Shown piece by piece: positions 8,322 through 16,490 of a stretch of DNA of 29,817 bases. The notes under the pieces are model-generated. The model had not been told where the DNA came from. It saw only the letters and a program-made list of their open reading frames with translations, and made no database searches. The DNA is from CAZZKG01 sp964654825. GTDB lineage: Bacteria > Gemmatimonadota > CAZMKB01. Positions within the stretch are counted from its first letter, which is position 1; each line of letters begins with the position of its first letter. The DNA is taken from positions 1 through 29,817 of the forward strand of contig CAZZKG010000048.1 of assembly GCA_964654825.1 (NCBI GenBank), read 5' to 3'. The translations under genes and the position numbers were made by a program.

Positions 8322-8350
8322 ATTATACTCTCTATTCAGCTACACATCAA
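8322..8350 (-). promoter_or_regulatory. Sigma-70-type promoter for the first sulfatase-fold gene
   Basis: On the minus strand TTGATG (8350-8345) is followed by exactly 17 bases and a perfect TATAAT (8327-8322). It lies about 86 bases before the GTG/ATG start of the sulfatase-fold gene. Confidence 0.6.
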
Positions 8351-8510
8351 CAAAAATATCACCTCCCCCCGGTTGAAATTCTACCAACTCCTATCATGGG
8401 CAGATCACTCGGGACAAACTCGTGAGTCGAATCTCAATGAGAGGACACGCGGGTCCCCTTGGGGGTGGATACTCAACATCATCGTATGGATCGGTACAGG
8501 TATATTCCGC

Positions 8511-10001
8511 CTAGGGAGCGGGAACCGCAATACCGAACGGCGGATACTGCTCGACAGGATCACCCGGTGTCATATCCTTCCCTTCGAATCCGGGGAAGTC
8601 AGGGGAGTAGCGGTCGTCCCGAAAAACAGAGTTCGCTCCGCCGCGAGGCCCCCCGGGTAACGGCACACCCTGGTTCATCGGTCCCCCGGAGATGACCGGA
8701 TTGATATACATCCACACCATATATCCTTCCGGAGTGACCTCGAAGAACTTTCCACTCAGACCTTCACAGATAAGAGTGTTGCCGTTCGGAAGCCTCTGTG
8801 AACCCGACAGGAAACTGCTGTAAAAATTCGACGGATCATTTGCCGTATAGCTCCACACCGGTCCATCCGGACCGTAGGCGGAGTCCGGTTGTAAAAAGTA
8901 GTTCCCGTAGATATCTACCGGCGGTATTATCTCATCGACTGAGGAGTACTCAAGATCCGGCCTGCCCCGGCCGTTGTTGAATACCAGAATGTCGCCTTCG
9001 CCCGGGAGTCCTGTTCCGATCCACTCGGCGTCATGCTGGCCGAACAGCATCTGGTCGCTTTCATCACCGGCACGGTAAGCCCGCGGGTTACCCCATCGGT
9101 ACAACAGATCTCCACCCATCCCGCTGTTTCCGCCGGTGTGACCGGCAGCTTCCCCGGTGGTCGTACTGTGATCTATCACCCAGAATTCCTTGAAGAAAGG
9201 TGTGTTCAGCAATATTTGATCAAAATCCTCATTGTAGTCGATCGCGTTCATGTGTATCCAGTCCGCACCGATCCTGTGGACGTAGTTCAGATCGATCAGT
9301 TCGGGGTGATCTTCCACCATGCCGTAATTATCCTTGAAGAAGTCGTAGTCCTGTATGAGATGATCCCACACGTGCCACTGCCAGACAATGGTACCGCCCG
9401 ATCCATCAGCATCGGGCTCGACTTCGATCACGTGCTCCGGCCACAGCCCATTACCGTCGAGAAGAAGTGGATCCCGTCCGGCGGCTAAGGCATCGTCGTC
9501 CGATTTATATTCCCAGGCGATCATGAGTACGTTCCCGGAAGGCAGCACTTCTATGTCATGGTGCAGAAGGTATTGCTCACTTGCATACTCGAACTCCCAG
9601 GCAAGTGTGCCGTCCCAGGTAAACTCTTCCACACGACCACCCTTCCCTCCGGCATTGAAATAAGGATTGCCATCGGGCCACGGATCGGCAGCGCGCAGCA
9701 AGTTTCCGTTCTCGAGAAGGTACACTGTGTTTCCAGGTTCGTAGTCGCTGTCCCACGAGTTCACGAGATATCCGTCATTGTCTATGAGGTAGGTAGTGTA
9801 ATAATTGAGCGGTGCGAACAGGGTGTAGCCGTTATAAGACCTCTCCCCGTTCATGAACAACCCGACCGTCCGGCCGGTATCGTGAAGCTTGTAGCTGGTG
9901 TAGTAAGACCGGCCTGACTGCTGGGCACAGATGTCCCCGGTCAGTAACAGGCCTGCCGCGAGAACCACTGCTGGTATTGTTCTGACTGCGGCTGATTTCA
10001 T
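8511..10001 (-). CDS. Secreted arylsulfotransferase (ASST)-like protein
   Basis: The 496-residue product has a signal peptide (VVLAAGLLLTGDICA, cleaved before QQSG) and a repeated propeller pattern typical of the arylsulfotransferase family. Visible motifs are GYTLFAPLN, LIDNDGYLVNSW, LENGNLLRAA, HHDIEVLPSGNVLMIAWE, IHMNAIDYNEDFDQIL, FGQHDAEWIG and SQRLPNGNTLICEG. Characterised ASSTs move sulfate between phenolic esters using an active-site His without PAPS. Several conserved His residues are present, but it cannot be decided which is catalytic. Many members of this wider family have unknown substrates. The ATG at 10001 has GAGGTG six bases upstream. The sulfatase-fold gene lies upstream on the same strand direction at 6767, 274 bases away, with its own promoter. 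Confidence 0.82.
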   Translation of the reverse strand: MKSAAVRTIPAVVLAAGLLLTGDICAQQSGRSYYTSYKLHDTGRTVGLFMNGERSYNGYTLFAPLNYYTTYLIDNDGYLVNSWDSDYEPGNTVYLLENGNLLRAADPWPDGNPYFNAGGKGGRVEEFTWDGTLAWEFEYASEQYLLHHDIEVLPSGNVLMIAWEYKSDDDALAAGRDPLLLDGNGLWPEHVIEVEPDADGSGGTIVWQWHVWDHLIQDYDFFKDNYGMVEDHPELIDLNYVHRIGADWIHMNAIDYNEDFDQILLNTPFFKEFWVIDHSTTTGEAAGHTGGNSGMGGDLLYRWGNPRAYRAGDESDQMLFGQHDAEWIGTGLPGEGDILVFNNGRGRPDLEYSSVDEIIPPVDIYGNYFLQPDSAYGPDGPVWSYTANDPSNFYSSFLSGSQRLPNGNTLICEGLSGKFFEVTPEGYMVWMYINPVISGGPMNQGVPLPGGPRGGANSVFRDDRYSPDFPGFEGKDMTPGDPVEQYPPFGIAVPAP

Positions 10002-10445
10002 TTTTTCACCTCTTTCGGTCGTCTGAGGTTTCTTCCAGATCTGATCGTTTACCCCCCTGTTTTACACGACTCCTTCTGATAACCACCTGTTCATTCAGGG
10101 CTTACAGTTTTTCAGAGCCAGCCTCAGGCCTTCCCTTCCCCCATCGGCAGATGACCCAGGAGTGAAGTCTCATTCCACTGATGGCCCAGAAAACAAAACG
10201 TTACACAGATGAAACCATGTAAAACTGTACTGTATCTCTTATGGGTACTAACGTGCAGAATGTCAAGATGTAAGAATAATGAGCATGTAGATAAGCGTCT
10301 GAAGAGGTGTTGCATATGTGCAATCAACTGATCAATAGCTGATCATTAAAAACTCACGCTTCAGCGTTTACCTTTCCCAGAGTACCGGCATTAATAATCG
10401 TACGGCAGATCGACGGGGAGAGAAAATCAAGAAAGGAGAACCGCC
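10002..10445. other. Divergent intergenic region between ASST-like gene and vWA gene
   Basis: This 444-base region contains a minus-strand promoter (10238-10266) and the small dyad TTGCATATGTGCAA near 10309, followed by two TGATCA copies separated by a few bases near 10329-10345. No convincing ORF or RNA gene was seen. The plus-strand promoter for the vWA gene is unclear; TTTACC with ATTAAT 17 bases later near 10368-10396 is a weak candidate. Confidence 0.45.
10238..10266 (-). promoter_or_regulatory. Promoter with consensus -35 box, ASST-like gene
   Basis: TTGACA (10266-10261 on the minus strand) is a perfect -35 box, with CATAAG (10243-10238) 17 bases further as a four-of-six -10 box. It would give a leader of about 230 bases for the gene starting at 10001. 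Confidence 0.45.
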
Positions 10446-12179
10446 ATGAAAAAATCGACTCTTATTACGATGGCTCTTTTCTTCGCACTGTATGGCTGTG
10501 CCGGGAAACAACACCCCATCCCGGCTGACCGGGAAGACGAGGTCGCTCAGGTCGAAGAAAAGACTAAGGAAAAGGGTAAAACCGGAGAGGAGCCGGGGTC
10601 CAGACATGAGGAGAATCTGGTTGTCTCTGACGCTATCGGGGGAAAGAACACATACCTCGAGAACAGGGGAATTCTTGCAGGTCCGCAGGTGGCGGCAGCC
10701 GGTATGCACGCTCAGTTCGCCATCTCCCCCCCGGATTTCTTCGATGGTCAGATCCCTCACAACACCGAAGAGTACGACAAGATTGATGACAACAGGTTTT
10801 TGAGTCCGCTGACGAACCCCCTGTCGACTTTTTCGATCGACGTCGATGCCGCCTCATACGCCAATGTACGCAGGTTTCTCAACCAGGGACAGCTTCCTTA
10901 TAAAGATGCGGTGCGGGTGGAGGAGCTGATCAACTACTTCGACTACAAGTACGAAAACCCCCAGGACGGTCAGCCGTTCTCGATTTTCACAGAAAGTTCA
11001 AGTGCTCCCTGGAATCCAGAACACAAACTCGTGCACATTGGTCTCCAGGGGAAACAGCTCGACTACGAGGATCTGAAACCGAGTAATCTGGTTTTTCTGA
11101 TCGATGTATCGGGATCCATGGATGTCCCCAACAAACTTCCACTGCTGAAATCGGCGTTCAAACTGCTGGTGAAGAACCTTAACAACCGGGACCGGGTTGC
11201 CATCGTCGTGTATGCCGGCGCGGCCGGACTCGTTCTGCCTCCTACACCTGCAGAGGACGAGGAGACAATTCTGAAAGCGCTGGAACGCCTGGAAGCCGGA
11301 GGCTCAACGGCCGGTGGTGCCGGGATCGAACTCGCCTACAAAATTGCCCTGGAGAATCTGATCCCTGACGGGAACAACCGTGTCATACTTGCTACTGACG
11401 GCGACTTCAACGTCGGTGTTTCATCCACATCCGAGTTGATCCGCACGATCGAGGAAAAAAGGCAGGACGGTATATTCCTGACTATCTGCGGCTTCGGTAT
11501 GGGCAACTACAAAGACGGGAGGATGGAGAGTATCAGTAATGCCGGCAACGGGAACTATTACTACATAGACAACATCATGGAAGCGAACAAGGTGTTCGTC
11601 AAAGAAATGAGGGCGACTCTGTTCACCATCGCGAAAGATGTTAAGATCCAGATCGAATTCAACCCTTCACGCGTGCAGGCATATCGACTGATAGGGTATG
11701 AAAACCGCATGTTGAAGAGCGAAGATTTCAATGACGACAAAAAGGATGCTGGTGAGCTCGGGGCCGGCCACACAGTCACCGCCCTATATGAAATCATCCC
11801 GGTTGGCGTGAAAACGGCATATTTGGGTAATGTGGATGATTTGAAGTATCAACAGAACCAGAAAACCGATCAGGCGGGTTCAGACGAGCTCATGACCGTA
11901 AAACTTCGCTACAAGAAACCGAAAGAGGACACCAGCCGGCTGCTTGCGGTAGTGGTCGAGGATAAGGTCACGGAACTGGTGAAAAGCTCGGACAACTTCA
12001 GGTTCTCTGCCGCTGTTGCAGAGTTCGGGATGCTGCTTAGGGACAGTGAGTTCAAATCCCGGGCGTCTTATGATAACGTACTGAAGCTCGCTACCGCTGC
12101 GAAAGGTGACGATGCGGAAGGGTATCGATCCGAGTTCGTTCAACTGGCGAAAAAGGCTGCGTTACTGGCCATGAACTGA
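10446..12179 (+). CDS. YfbK-like von Willebrand factor A lipoprotein
   Basis: The 577-residue product starts with a lipoprotein signal (LITMALFFALYGC, lipobox L-Y-G-C). Domains in order: a charged linker (residues 25-110); a vWF N-terminal domain with NPLSTFSIDVDAASYANVRRF; a vWA domain from about 210 to 390 with MIDAS motif DVSGSM, a GGSTAGGAGI segment and LATDGDFNVG; and a C-terminal domain like that of YfbK (TVKLRYKKPKEDTSRLL, then FRFSAAVAEFGMLLRDS). Such proteins probably bind metal-dependent partners at the membrane; the specific role is unknown. AGGAG precedes the ATG. The DxSGS motif is intact, so metal binding is expected. It is convergent with the tupC gene. The function of the family as a whole is not established. 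Confidence 0.9.
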   Translation: MKKSTLITMALFFALYGCAGKQHPIPADREDEVAQVEEKTKEKGKTGEEPGSRHEENLVVSDAIGGKNTYLENRGILAGPQVAAAGMHAQFAISPPDFFDGQIPHNTEEYDKIDDNRFLSPLTNPLSTFSIDVDAASYANVRRFLNQGQLPYKDAVRVEELINYFDYKYENPQDGQPFSIFTESSSAPWNPEHKLVHIGLQGKQLDYEDLKPSNLVFLIDVSGSMDVPNKLPLLKSAFKLLVKNLNNRDRVAIVVYAGAAGLVLPPTPAEDEETILKALERLEAGGSTAGGAGIELAYKIALENLIPDGNNRVILATDGDFNVGVSSTSELIRTIEEKRQDGIFLTICGFGMGNYKDGRMESISNAGNGNYYYIDNIMEANKVFVKEMRATLFTIAKDVKIQIEFNPSRVQAYRLIGYENRMLKSEDFNDDKKDAGELGAGHTVTALYEIIPVGVKTAYLGNVDDLKYQQNQKTDQAGSDELMTVKLRYKKPKEDTSRLLAVVVEDKVTELVKSSDNFRFSAAVAEFGMLLRDSEFKSRASYDNVLKLATAAKGDDAEGYRSEFVQLAKKAALLAMN

Positions 12180-12182
12180 CCG

Positions 12183-12270
12183 CGCGTGCCTCTGTTAAAA
12201 CTTATACACGCGGGTCTCTACATGGGGGCGGGTGTTATTTATTCGCATTTTCAATAGTGACTCCCGCCCC
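12183..12270. terminator. Hairpins between convergent vWA and tupC genes
   Basis: CGCGTG (12183-12188) pairs with CACGCG (12207-12212). GGGGCGGG (12225-12232) pairs with CCCGCCCC (12263-12270), an 8-bp GC stem with a 30-base loop holding the tupC stop. No U-tract follows either stem, so a terminator role is only inferred from position. Confidence 0.3.
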
Positions 12271-13351
12271 TGATCACGTGAACCGCAGTCGCTTTGAAGC
12301 TGGCGAAAACCGGGCCTCCCACACTAAAACCGAGCTCCTGAGCCGACTTCATGGTGATCACGCCCAGCAGCGGAAATCCGCAGTCAACCTCGATCCTCAC
12401 CAGCGAACCCACTTCAGTCAAACGCCGGATTTCCCCTCCATAAACATTCCGGGCACTGCTTGCTTCTTTTGAAAGTTTGAAGGTTATGTTCTCCGGCCTG
12501 AGAAGTATCTCGACACACTCACCTACGGGGAGATCGGAAACCACCTGCATCGATCTGCCGTTCACCTCTACTATCGCGAGCTCTCCGTCCTTGTGAGATA
12601 TAACACCTTCAATTATGTTCTGTATGCCAACGAACTCCGCTACTTTCGTGCTGCCCGGTGTACAGAACACCTCGTTCGGTGTACCCGTCTGAAGCAGCTC
12701 CCCTTCCATGAGCACACCGATCCTGCCCGCCAGACGCTGTCCCCGTGACATGTCATGAGTCGCAAGAATAATGGTCATTTGCCTCTCTTTCACGACCTGC
12801 ATCAGAACTTCTTCGAGTCTGGAAAGTGAGTTGGGATCCAGGTTGGCAGTCGGCTCATCGAGGATCAGGACCTCGGGATCCAGTACTAGAGCACGGGCGA
12901 GTGCCACCCGCTGCACCTCGCCTCCGGAGAGCTGTTTCGCATCCCGCCGGAAGAGAGGCATGAGCCCAACCCGTTCGAGTGCGTCCTCGACTCTCTGGTG
13001 GATGGCTGTGCTTCCCTCGTGCCTCCACCTCAGACCGCAGGCGACATTGTCGAAGACAGTCATGCTGAAGACAATCGGTTTCTGCTGAACGAATGCCATC
13101 CTGCGGCGTGCCTGGAACCGATTCCGATCGAGGTGAGTAACTTCCACTCCATCAAAATACAAATGCCCTGCCGCCGGCTTGTCCAGCAGATCGAGTATCC
13201 TGAGGAGTGTTGTTTTCCCGGCTCCTGTCGGACCGATGAGACCGAACACCTCGCCCCTCTTTATCGAAAGATCGACTCCCGAGAGAACAGCCCTCCCATT
13301 GAATTTCTGTTTCAATCCTTCTGCTTCCAGGAGTGCCACAACCTGCCTCAC
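12251..13351 (-). CDS. tupC: Tungstate/molybdate ABC transporter ATP-binding protein
   Basis: This 366-residue ATPase powers the oxyanion importer. It has Walker A GPTGAGKT, Q-loop FVQQKPIVF, signature LSGGEVQR, Walker B VLILDEPTA and H-loop LATHD. A C-terminal TOBE/Mop-like region (about 270-366, with ILLRPENITF and MKSAQELGFSVGGPV) is the part that binds or senses oxyanion in ModC-type subunits. The start is a GTG overlapping the permease stop by four bases (GTGA), so the two are translationally coupled. The order periplasmic protein-permease-ATPase and the company of tupA point to tungstate. Molybdate transport is possible because the ATPases are alike. Confidence 0.88.
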   Translation of the reverse strand: MRQVVALLEAEGLKQKFNGRAVLSGVDLSIKRGEVFGLIGPTGAGKTTLLRILDLLDKPAAGHLYFDGVEVTHLDRNRFQARRRMAFVQQKPIVFSMTVFDNVACGLRWRHEGSTAIHQRVEDALERVGLMPLFRRDAKQLSGGEVQRVALARALVLDPEVLILDEPTANLDPNSLSRLEEVLMQVVKERQMTIILATHDMSRGQRLAGRIGVLMEGELLQTGTPNEVFCTPGSTKVAEFVGIQNIIEGVISHKDGELAIVEVNGRSMQVVSDLPVGECVEILLRPENITFKLSKEASSARNVYGGEIRRLTEVGSLVRIEVDCGFPLLGVITMKSAQELGFSVGGPVFASFKATAVHVIRGGSHY

Positions 13352-14034
13352 TTCTCTTGGAGTCTGTTCAAAAGCACGTTGATAACCAGCGCGATAATCG
13401 TCAGAATAATTCCCAGGGCGATCGACAGCTCGATATCGCCCTTCGCGGTTTCCAGTGAGATCGCCGTTGTGATAGTCCTCGTGTACCCTTTGATATTACC
13501 GCCCACCATAAGTGAGAGTCCGACTTCGGAAACAGCCCGTCCGAATCCCATAACAACGGCAGTGACCATCGCATACCTCACCTCCCTCAGCGTGATGACG
13601 AACGCCTGATACCTGTTCGCCCCGAGTGCAGCGGCGGTGTCGGAAACGGCCTGGTCCCCTCCACTGAGTGCCGAGATGCTGAGACCGAGCATCACAGGAC
13701 TGATAAGTATCACCTGACCGATCGCCATCACAGCCGGAGTAAACATCAGGTCGAACACGCCGAGAGGCCCCGCTTTCGAAAAAAGAACATAGACAAAGAG
13801 ACCGATGACGACCGTTGGCAGACTGAACGATGTCTGTATGAGGCTGATGAGATACTGTTTACCCGGGAAACGCCGGAAGTGAATTACACTCGCGAGTGGC
13901 AGGCAAATCAGAAAGGCGATCGAAGAGGAGGTCGAAGAAATGGCGAGTGATCTGCCGGTAATCTCCAGTACCTCAGGATCGAGTGTCACGATGAGATTCA
14001 ACGCTCTTTCCACACCTTGCCAGAGCTCGGTCAC
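13348..14034 (-). CDS. tupB: Tungstate ABC transporter permease
   Basis: The 228-residue inner-membrane subunit has five or six hydrophobic segments and the permease EAA-type loop, here AAALGANRYQAFVITLREVRYAMV (residues about 135-158), which contacts the ATPase. SFSLPTVVIGLFVY and GFGRAVSEVGLSLMVGGNI are characteristic of TupB/WtpB-type permeases. The stop overlaps the downstream ATPase start; 21 bases separate it from the tupA stop. It forms the channel of the importer. Confidence 0.87.
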   Translation of the reverse strand: MTELWQGVERALNLIVTLDPEVLEITGRSLAISSTSSSIAFLICLPLASVIHFRRFPGKQYLISLIQTSFSLPTVVIGLFVYVLFSKAGPLGVFDLMFTPAVMAIGQVILISPVMLGLSISALSGGDQAVSDTAAALGANRYQAFVITLREVRYAMVTAVVMGFGRAVSEVGLSLMVGGNIKGYTRTITTAISLETAKGDIELSIALGIILTIIALVINVLLNRLQEK

Positions 14035-14055
14035 GGTAGTCGTCCTCGAATTACG

Positions 14056-14970
14056 TCACTCGATTGGTTCCGAACCGGCACAGGGCGTGAACAGGGGAAC
14101 CCCGTAGGTACCGGTGCCATAATTCCCGATGAGATCCTGTATGTTTGGAGAAATGAGAAAATCCACCAGCTTCCGCGCCAAAATCGGTATCCTTTCATTC
14201 TCATTCTGTGGCTTACAGACGATGGCGGAGTAGACGTTGAGAAGAGAACCTCCTTTATCAACGATCGGGACGAGATCGAGCTTGCCTCTGTAAGAAAGAA
14301 ACGTCCCCCTGTCACAGAGCGTGTAGGCCCCTTTGTCACTGGCCATGAGAAGTGTCGGACCCATTCCTCTCCCGGCTTCGATATACCAGTCGCCGGATCC
14401 GGCTACAGCCTCGAAATCCGCGAACCCGGCCTTTTTCCAGATCTGTTTCTCCTTCGAGTGCGTTCCTGAATCGTCGCCCCGTGAGATAAAGGACGCTTCG
14501 TGGTACTCGTACAATCTCGTAAATGCCTCCTCCGGAGTCATCTCTTTCAGACCGGCGGGATCATCCTTCGGTCCGACGATGAGAAAGTAGTTGTACGCGA
14601 ACGGAACTCGCTCAACCCCGAATCCCTGTGAGATGAATTCTTCCTCCCGCTTTTTAGAATGCACGGTGATCACGTCGACATCACCCCTTCTGCCGTACTC
14701 GAGGGCGATGCCGGTACCTGCATAGAGCACATCGAGCCGTACATCGTAGGTCTCCTCGAAGATCGGTTCGATCTCTTCCCAGAGTCCGGTATCATAGAGG
14801 CTGGTCGTTGTGGCCACCCGCACCCTGGTATCGGGATCATGAGCGTTTGCGGCCGACACTCCTTCATTCTCCGTCCGGCCCTGCTGGAACACGGTGAGAC
14901 AGGTTGCTTCGCCGAAGGGTGAAAAAAGACCGGCGATCAAGAGAACAACCGACATCACTCTTTTGGACAT
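14056..14970 (-). CDS. tupA: Tungstate-binding periplasmic protein (TupA-like)
   Basis: The 304-residue solute-binding protein has an N-terminal signal segment (VMSVVLLIAGLFSPFGEA), a linker, and then the TupA family pattern. Oxyanion-contacting segments are VRVATTTSLYDTGLW, YAGTGIALEYGRRGDVDVIT and SRGDDSGTHSKEKQIW. GSGDWYIEAGRGMGPTL and GTYGVPLFTP are also typical. The family binds tungstate tightly and delivers it to TupB. The upstream leader (14971-15104) contains AGAAAGGAAT near the start codon as ribosome site. Specificity for tungstate over molybdate is inferred from motif similarity to TupA rather than ModA. Confidence 0.88.
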   Translation of the reverse strand: MSKRVMSVVLLIAGLFSPFGEATCLTVFQQGRTENEGVSAANAHDPDTRVRVATTTSLYDTGLWEEIEPIFEETYDVRLDVLYAGTGIALEYGRRGDVDVITVHSKKREEEFISQGFGVERVPFAYNYFLIVGPKDDPAGLKEMTPEEAFTRLYEYHEASFISRGDDSGTHSKEKQIWKKAGFADFEAVAGSGDWYIEAGRGMGPTLLMASDKGAYTLCDRGTFLSYRGKLDLVPIVDKGGSLLNVYSAIVCKPQNENERIPILARKLVDFLISPNIQDLIGNYGTGTYGVPLFTPCAGSEPIE

Positions 14971-15008
14971 CTGAATTCCTTTCTCCAGTCCGGATTATTC
15001 ATACGCTT

Positions 15009-15104
15009 CCAATTTTGGCGGGTGCTTTCAGACAGCTTCTTCGTTCTCGGCGCTTGTAATCCTCAACGTACCACACAGGTACGCCTGCGGTTGCTCGCGC
15101 CGGA
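15009..15104. repeat. Intergenic structured element 1, directly after the regulator stop
   Basis: The 96 bases between the regulator stop and the tupA leader begin CCAATTTTGGCGGGTG and have a central hairpin GTACC-ACACA-GGTAC (15068-15082). On the minus strand the flanks read GGCGCGAGCAACCGCAGGCG before the hairpin and GTTGAGGATTACAAGCGCC after it. The layout matches element 2 at 16491-16654, suggesting a dispersed repeat family. Nothing encodes a protein here. Confidence 0.5.
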
Positions 15105-16259
15105 TTATCCGGTCACATTCAGCAGTGTTACCGAACCGATATTGCTTGTGTCATATCCGCCGGCGTTATCGACGATTTTTTTAAACTTCTCACTCTGAAT
15201 AATATCGAGAAACGGCTTGAGTCGATCGCTCTGAAACACGGAAAAAGGCATTACCATGTCATACCGCTCTCTGAAGAGCGGCTGAAAGTCGAGGCCGGAG
15301 GTATGAGCCGCCACTTCGATACCGAGTCCAACATCTGCCTCACCCCGGGCGACACTCGTAGCCACAGCGGTATGAGTATCGAGTTCTCTCTCATACCCTT
15401 CTATCCTGGACGGCAGGATGCCCTGCTCCCTCAATTTGAGATCGAGCAGCACCCGTGTACCTGATCCCCTCTGCCGGTTCACGAAGACGATCCCGGCCCG
15501 GGTCAGATCTTCCAGACAGATGATATTTCCGGGATTTCCTTTCAAAAACATGAGTCCCTGGATCCGATAAGCGAGGTGGACCACTGCGGTCTCACGGCCC
15601 GGAAAAACACGCTTGACATAGGGGTTGTTGTATTCCCCTGTTTCCTCGTCGAGGAGATGGATCCCGGCGATATCGGCTCTCTCATCCTGTACAGCGATGA
15701 GACCGCCGAGGCTGCCGGCATGAGTAATCTCTATTCTTATTTCAGGATGCTCTCTTCTCACCCGACTTACCAGGAGATTGAGAGCCACGTCATGACTTCC
15801 GACAATCCTGATCGTATCTGGCGATCCTGACGGCTGGACTGCTTCTTCAACTTGCACTACAGGGAAAGACCGCTCCTCCCGCCACCTGTCCAGATGGACA
15901 GAAAAAACCGCTTCGAGCTCCTCCGGGCTGTACCCCTGGCTCAATACCTCGAGAATGTCGCTGCTCACGAGATCCGAGAGATGTTTCTGATGGATGGCTA
16001 TCACGCGGGGATCATCCGTCCCCGCGGAAACAAATGTACCTCCTCCGCGTCTTGAGCTGACGATGTGCTGTCTGCCGAGTTCCATGTAGGCCCTGAGTAC
16101 GGTACCTGGGCTCAAGGAAAGATCGCTGGCAAGTTGCCTGACTGCAGGAAGCTGGGTACCCGGTCGGAGACGTCCACTCGCGATGAGCCGTTTCACCTCT
16201 CCCACGATCTGTTCGTAGAGAGGTTGCTCAGAGTCGTGATCGATCAGAAGATGAATCAT
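15105..16259 (-). CDS. GntR-type regulator fused to a molybdate-type PBP-like domain
   Basis: The 384-residue protein has a GntR winged helix at residues 10-80 (PLYEQIVGEVKRLIASGRLRP, QLASDLSLSPGTVLRAYMEL, GGGTFVS). After a linker, a periplasmic-binding-protein-like domain spans residues about 145-384 (IRIVGSHDVALNLLVSRVR, THAGSLGGLIAVQDERADIAGIHLLD, VNRQRGSGTRVLLDLKL, SVARGEADVGLGI). PBP-like domains of this kind occur in molybdate-responsive regulators and MoeA-linked proteins and resemble the substrate-binding half of TupA/ModA. The protein can thus be read as a DNA-binding sensor of cytoplasmic tungstate/molybdate. It is transcribed toward tupABC. Its promoter contains a highly symmetric operator (16283-16318), which suggests autoregulation. 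Ligand identity is inference. Confidence 0.86.
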   Translation of the reverse strand: MIHLLIDHDSEQPLYEQIVGEVKRLIASGRLRPGTQLPAVRQLASDLSLSPGTVLRAYMELGRQHIVSSRRGGGTFVSAGTDDPRVIAIHQKHLSDLVSSDILEVLSQGYSPEELEAVFSVHLDRWREERSFPVVQVEEAVQPSGSPDTIRIVGSHDVALNLLVSRVRREHPEIRIEITHAGSLGGLIAVQDERADIAGIHLLDEETGEYNNPYVKRVFPGRETAVVHLAYRIQGLMFLKGNPGNIICLEDLTRAGIVFVNRQRGSGTRVLLDLKLREQGILPSRIEGYERELDTHTAVATSVARGEADVGLGIEVAAHTSGLDFQPLFRERYDMVMPFSVFQSDRLKPFLDIIQSEKFKKIVDNAGGYDTSNIGSVTLLNVTG

Positions 16260-16282
16260 GGGAAAAGAGAAATGCCCCTTTC

Positions 16283-16318
16283 AATTGTTTTAATTGTTAT
16301 GATACAATTATAACAATT
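16283..16318. promoter_or_regulatory. Four-half-site dyad operator upstream of the GntR-PBP regulator
   Basis: AATTGT occurs at 16283-16288 and 16292-16297, and its complement ACAATT at 16304-16309 and 16313-16318. All four sit at 9-base steps and are symmetric about 16300/16301. The right half covers the -10 box. Two nested palindromes are therefore available, consistent with cooperative binding of two GntR dimers and with repression. Confidence 0.72.
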
Positions 16319-16335
16319 GGTTCCACGGGAGGCAA
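16307..16335 (-). promoter_or_regulatory. Promoter of the GntR-PBP regulator gene
   Basis: On the minus strand TTGCCT (16335-16330) is followed by 17 bases and a perfect TATAAT (16312-16307), with the regulator ATG about 47 bases downstream. The -10 box lies inside the four-half-site operator. Confidence 0.65.
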
Positions 16336-16361
16336 GCTATTTCAAACAACTCCATCAATTC

Positions 16362-16436
16362 TCTCTCAGGGGCTGTCATGTAACGAACATACGAAGGTGG
16401 GTCTGACAGTCCAGATCCGGACAACTCCCTGAGAGA
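16362..16436. repeat. Nested inverted repeats in the 16260-16652 intergenic region
   Basis: TCTCTCAGGG (16362-16371) is perfectly complementary to CCCTGAGAGA (16427-16436). Inside, CTGTCA (16373-16378) is complementary to TGACAG (16404-16409). Together they could form a long stem with an internal branch, either as RNA or as a DNA palindrome. No U-tract makes it a standard terminator. Confidence 0.5.
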
Positions 16437-16490
16437 TACTGAACGTCATTCACATCATATCGATGATCGTCCGGTTAAGCCCGCGATCTA

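Noticed and set aside
8451..8470. CCCCTTGGGG stem downstream of the ASST-like gene
   Set aside because: A two-base loop is not a stable RNA hairpin, and no T-tract follows.
10124..10327. 67-codon minus-strand frame in the ASST/vWA intergenic region
   Set aside because: Composition is unlike a protein, there is no ribosome site, and a good promoter lies inside it.
12998..13609. 203-codon plus-strand frame
   Set aside because: Antisense to tupC and tupB, whose motifs are unmistakable.
14971..15104. Known Moco or tungsten riboswitch upstream of tupA
   Set aside because: The region is better explained by the repeat-like element next to the regulator stop; no Moco-type pattern was recognised.
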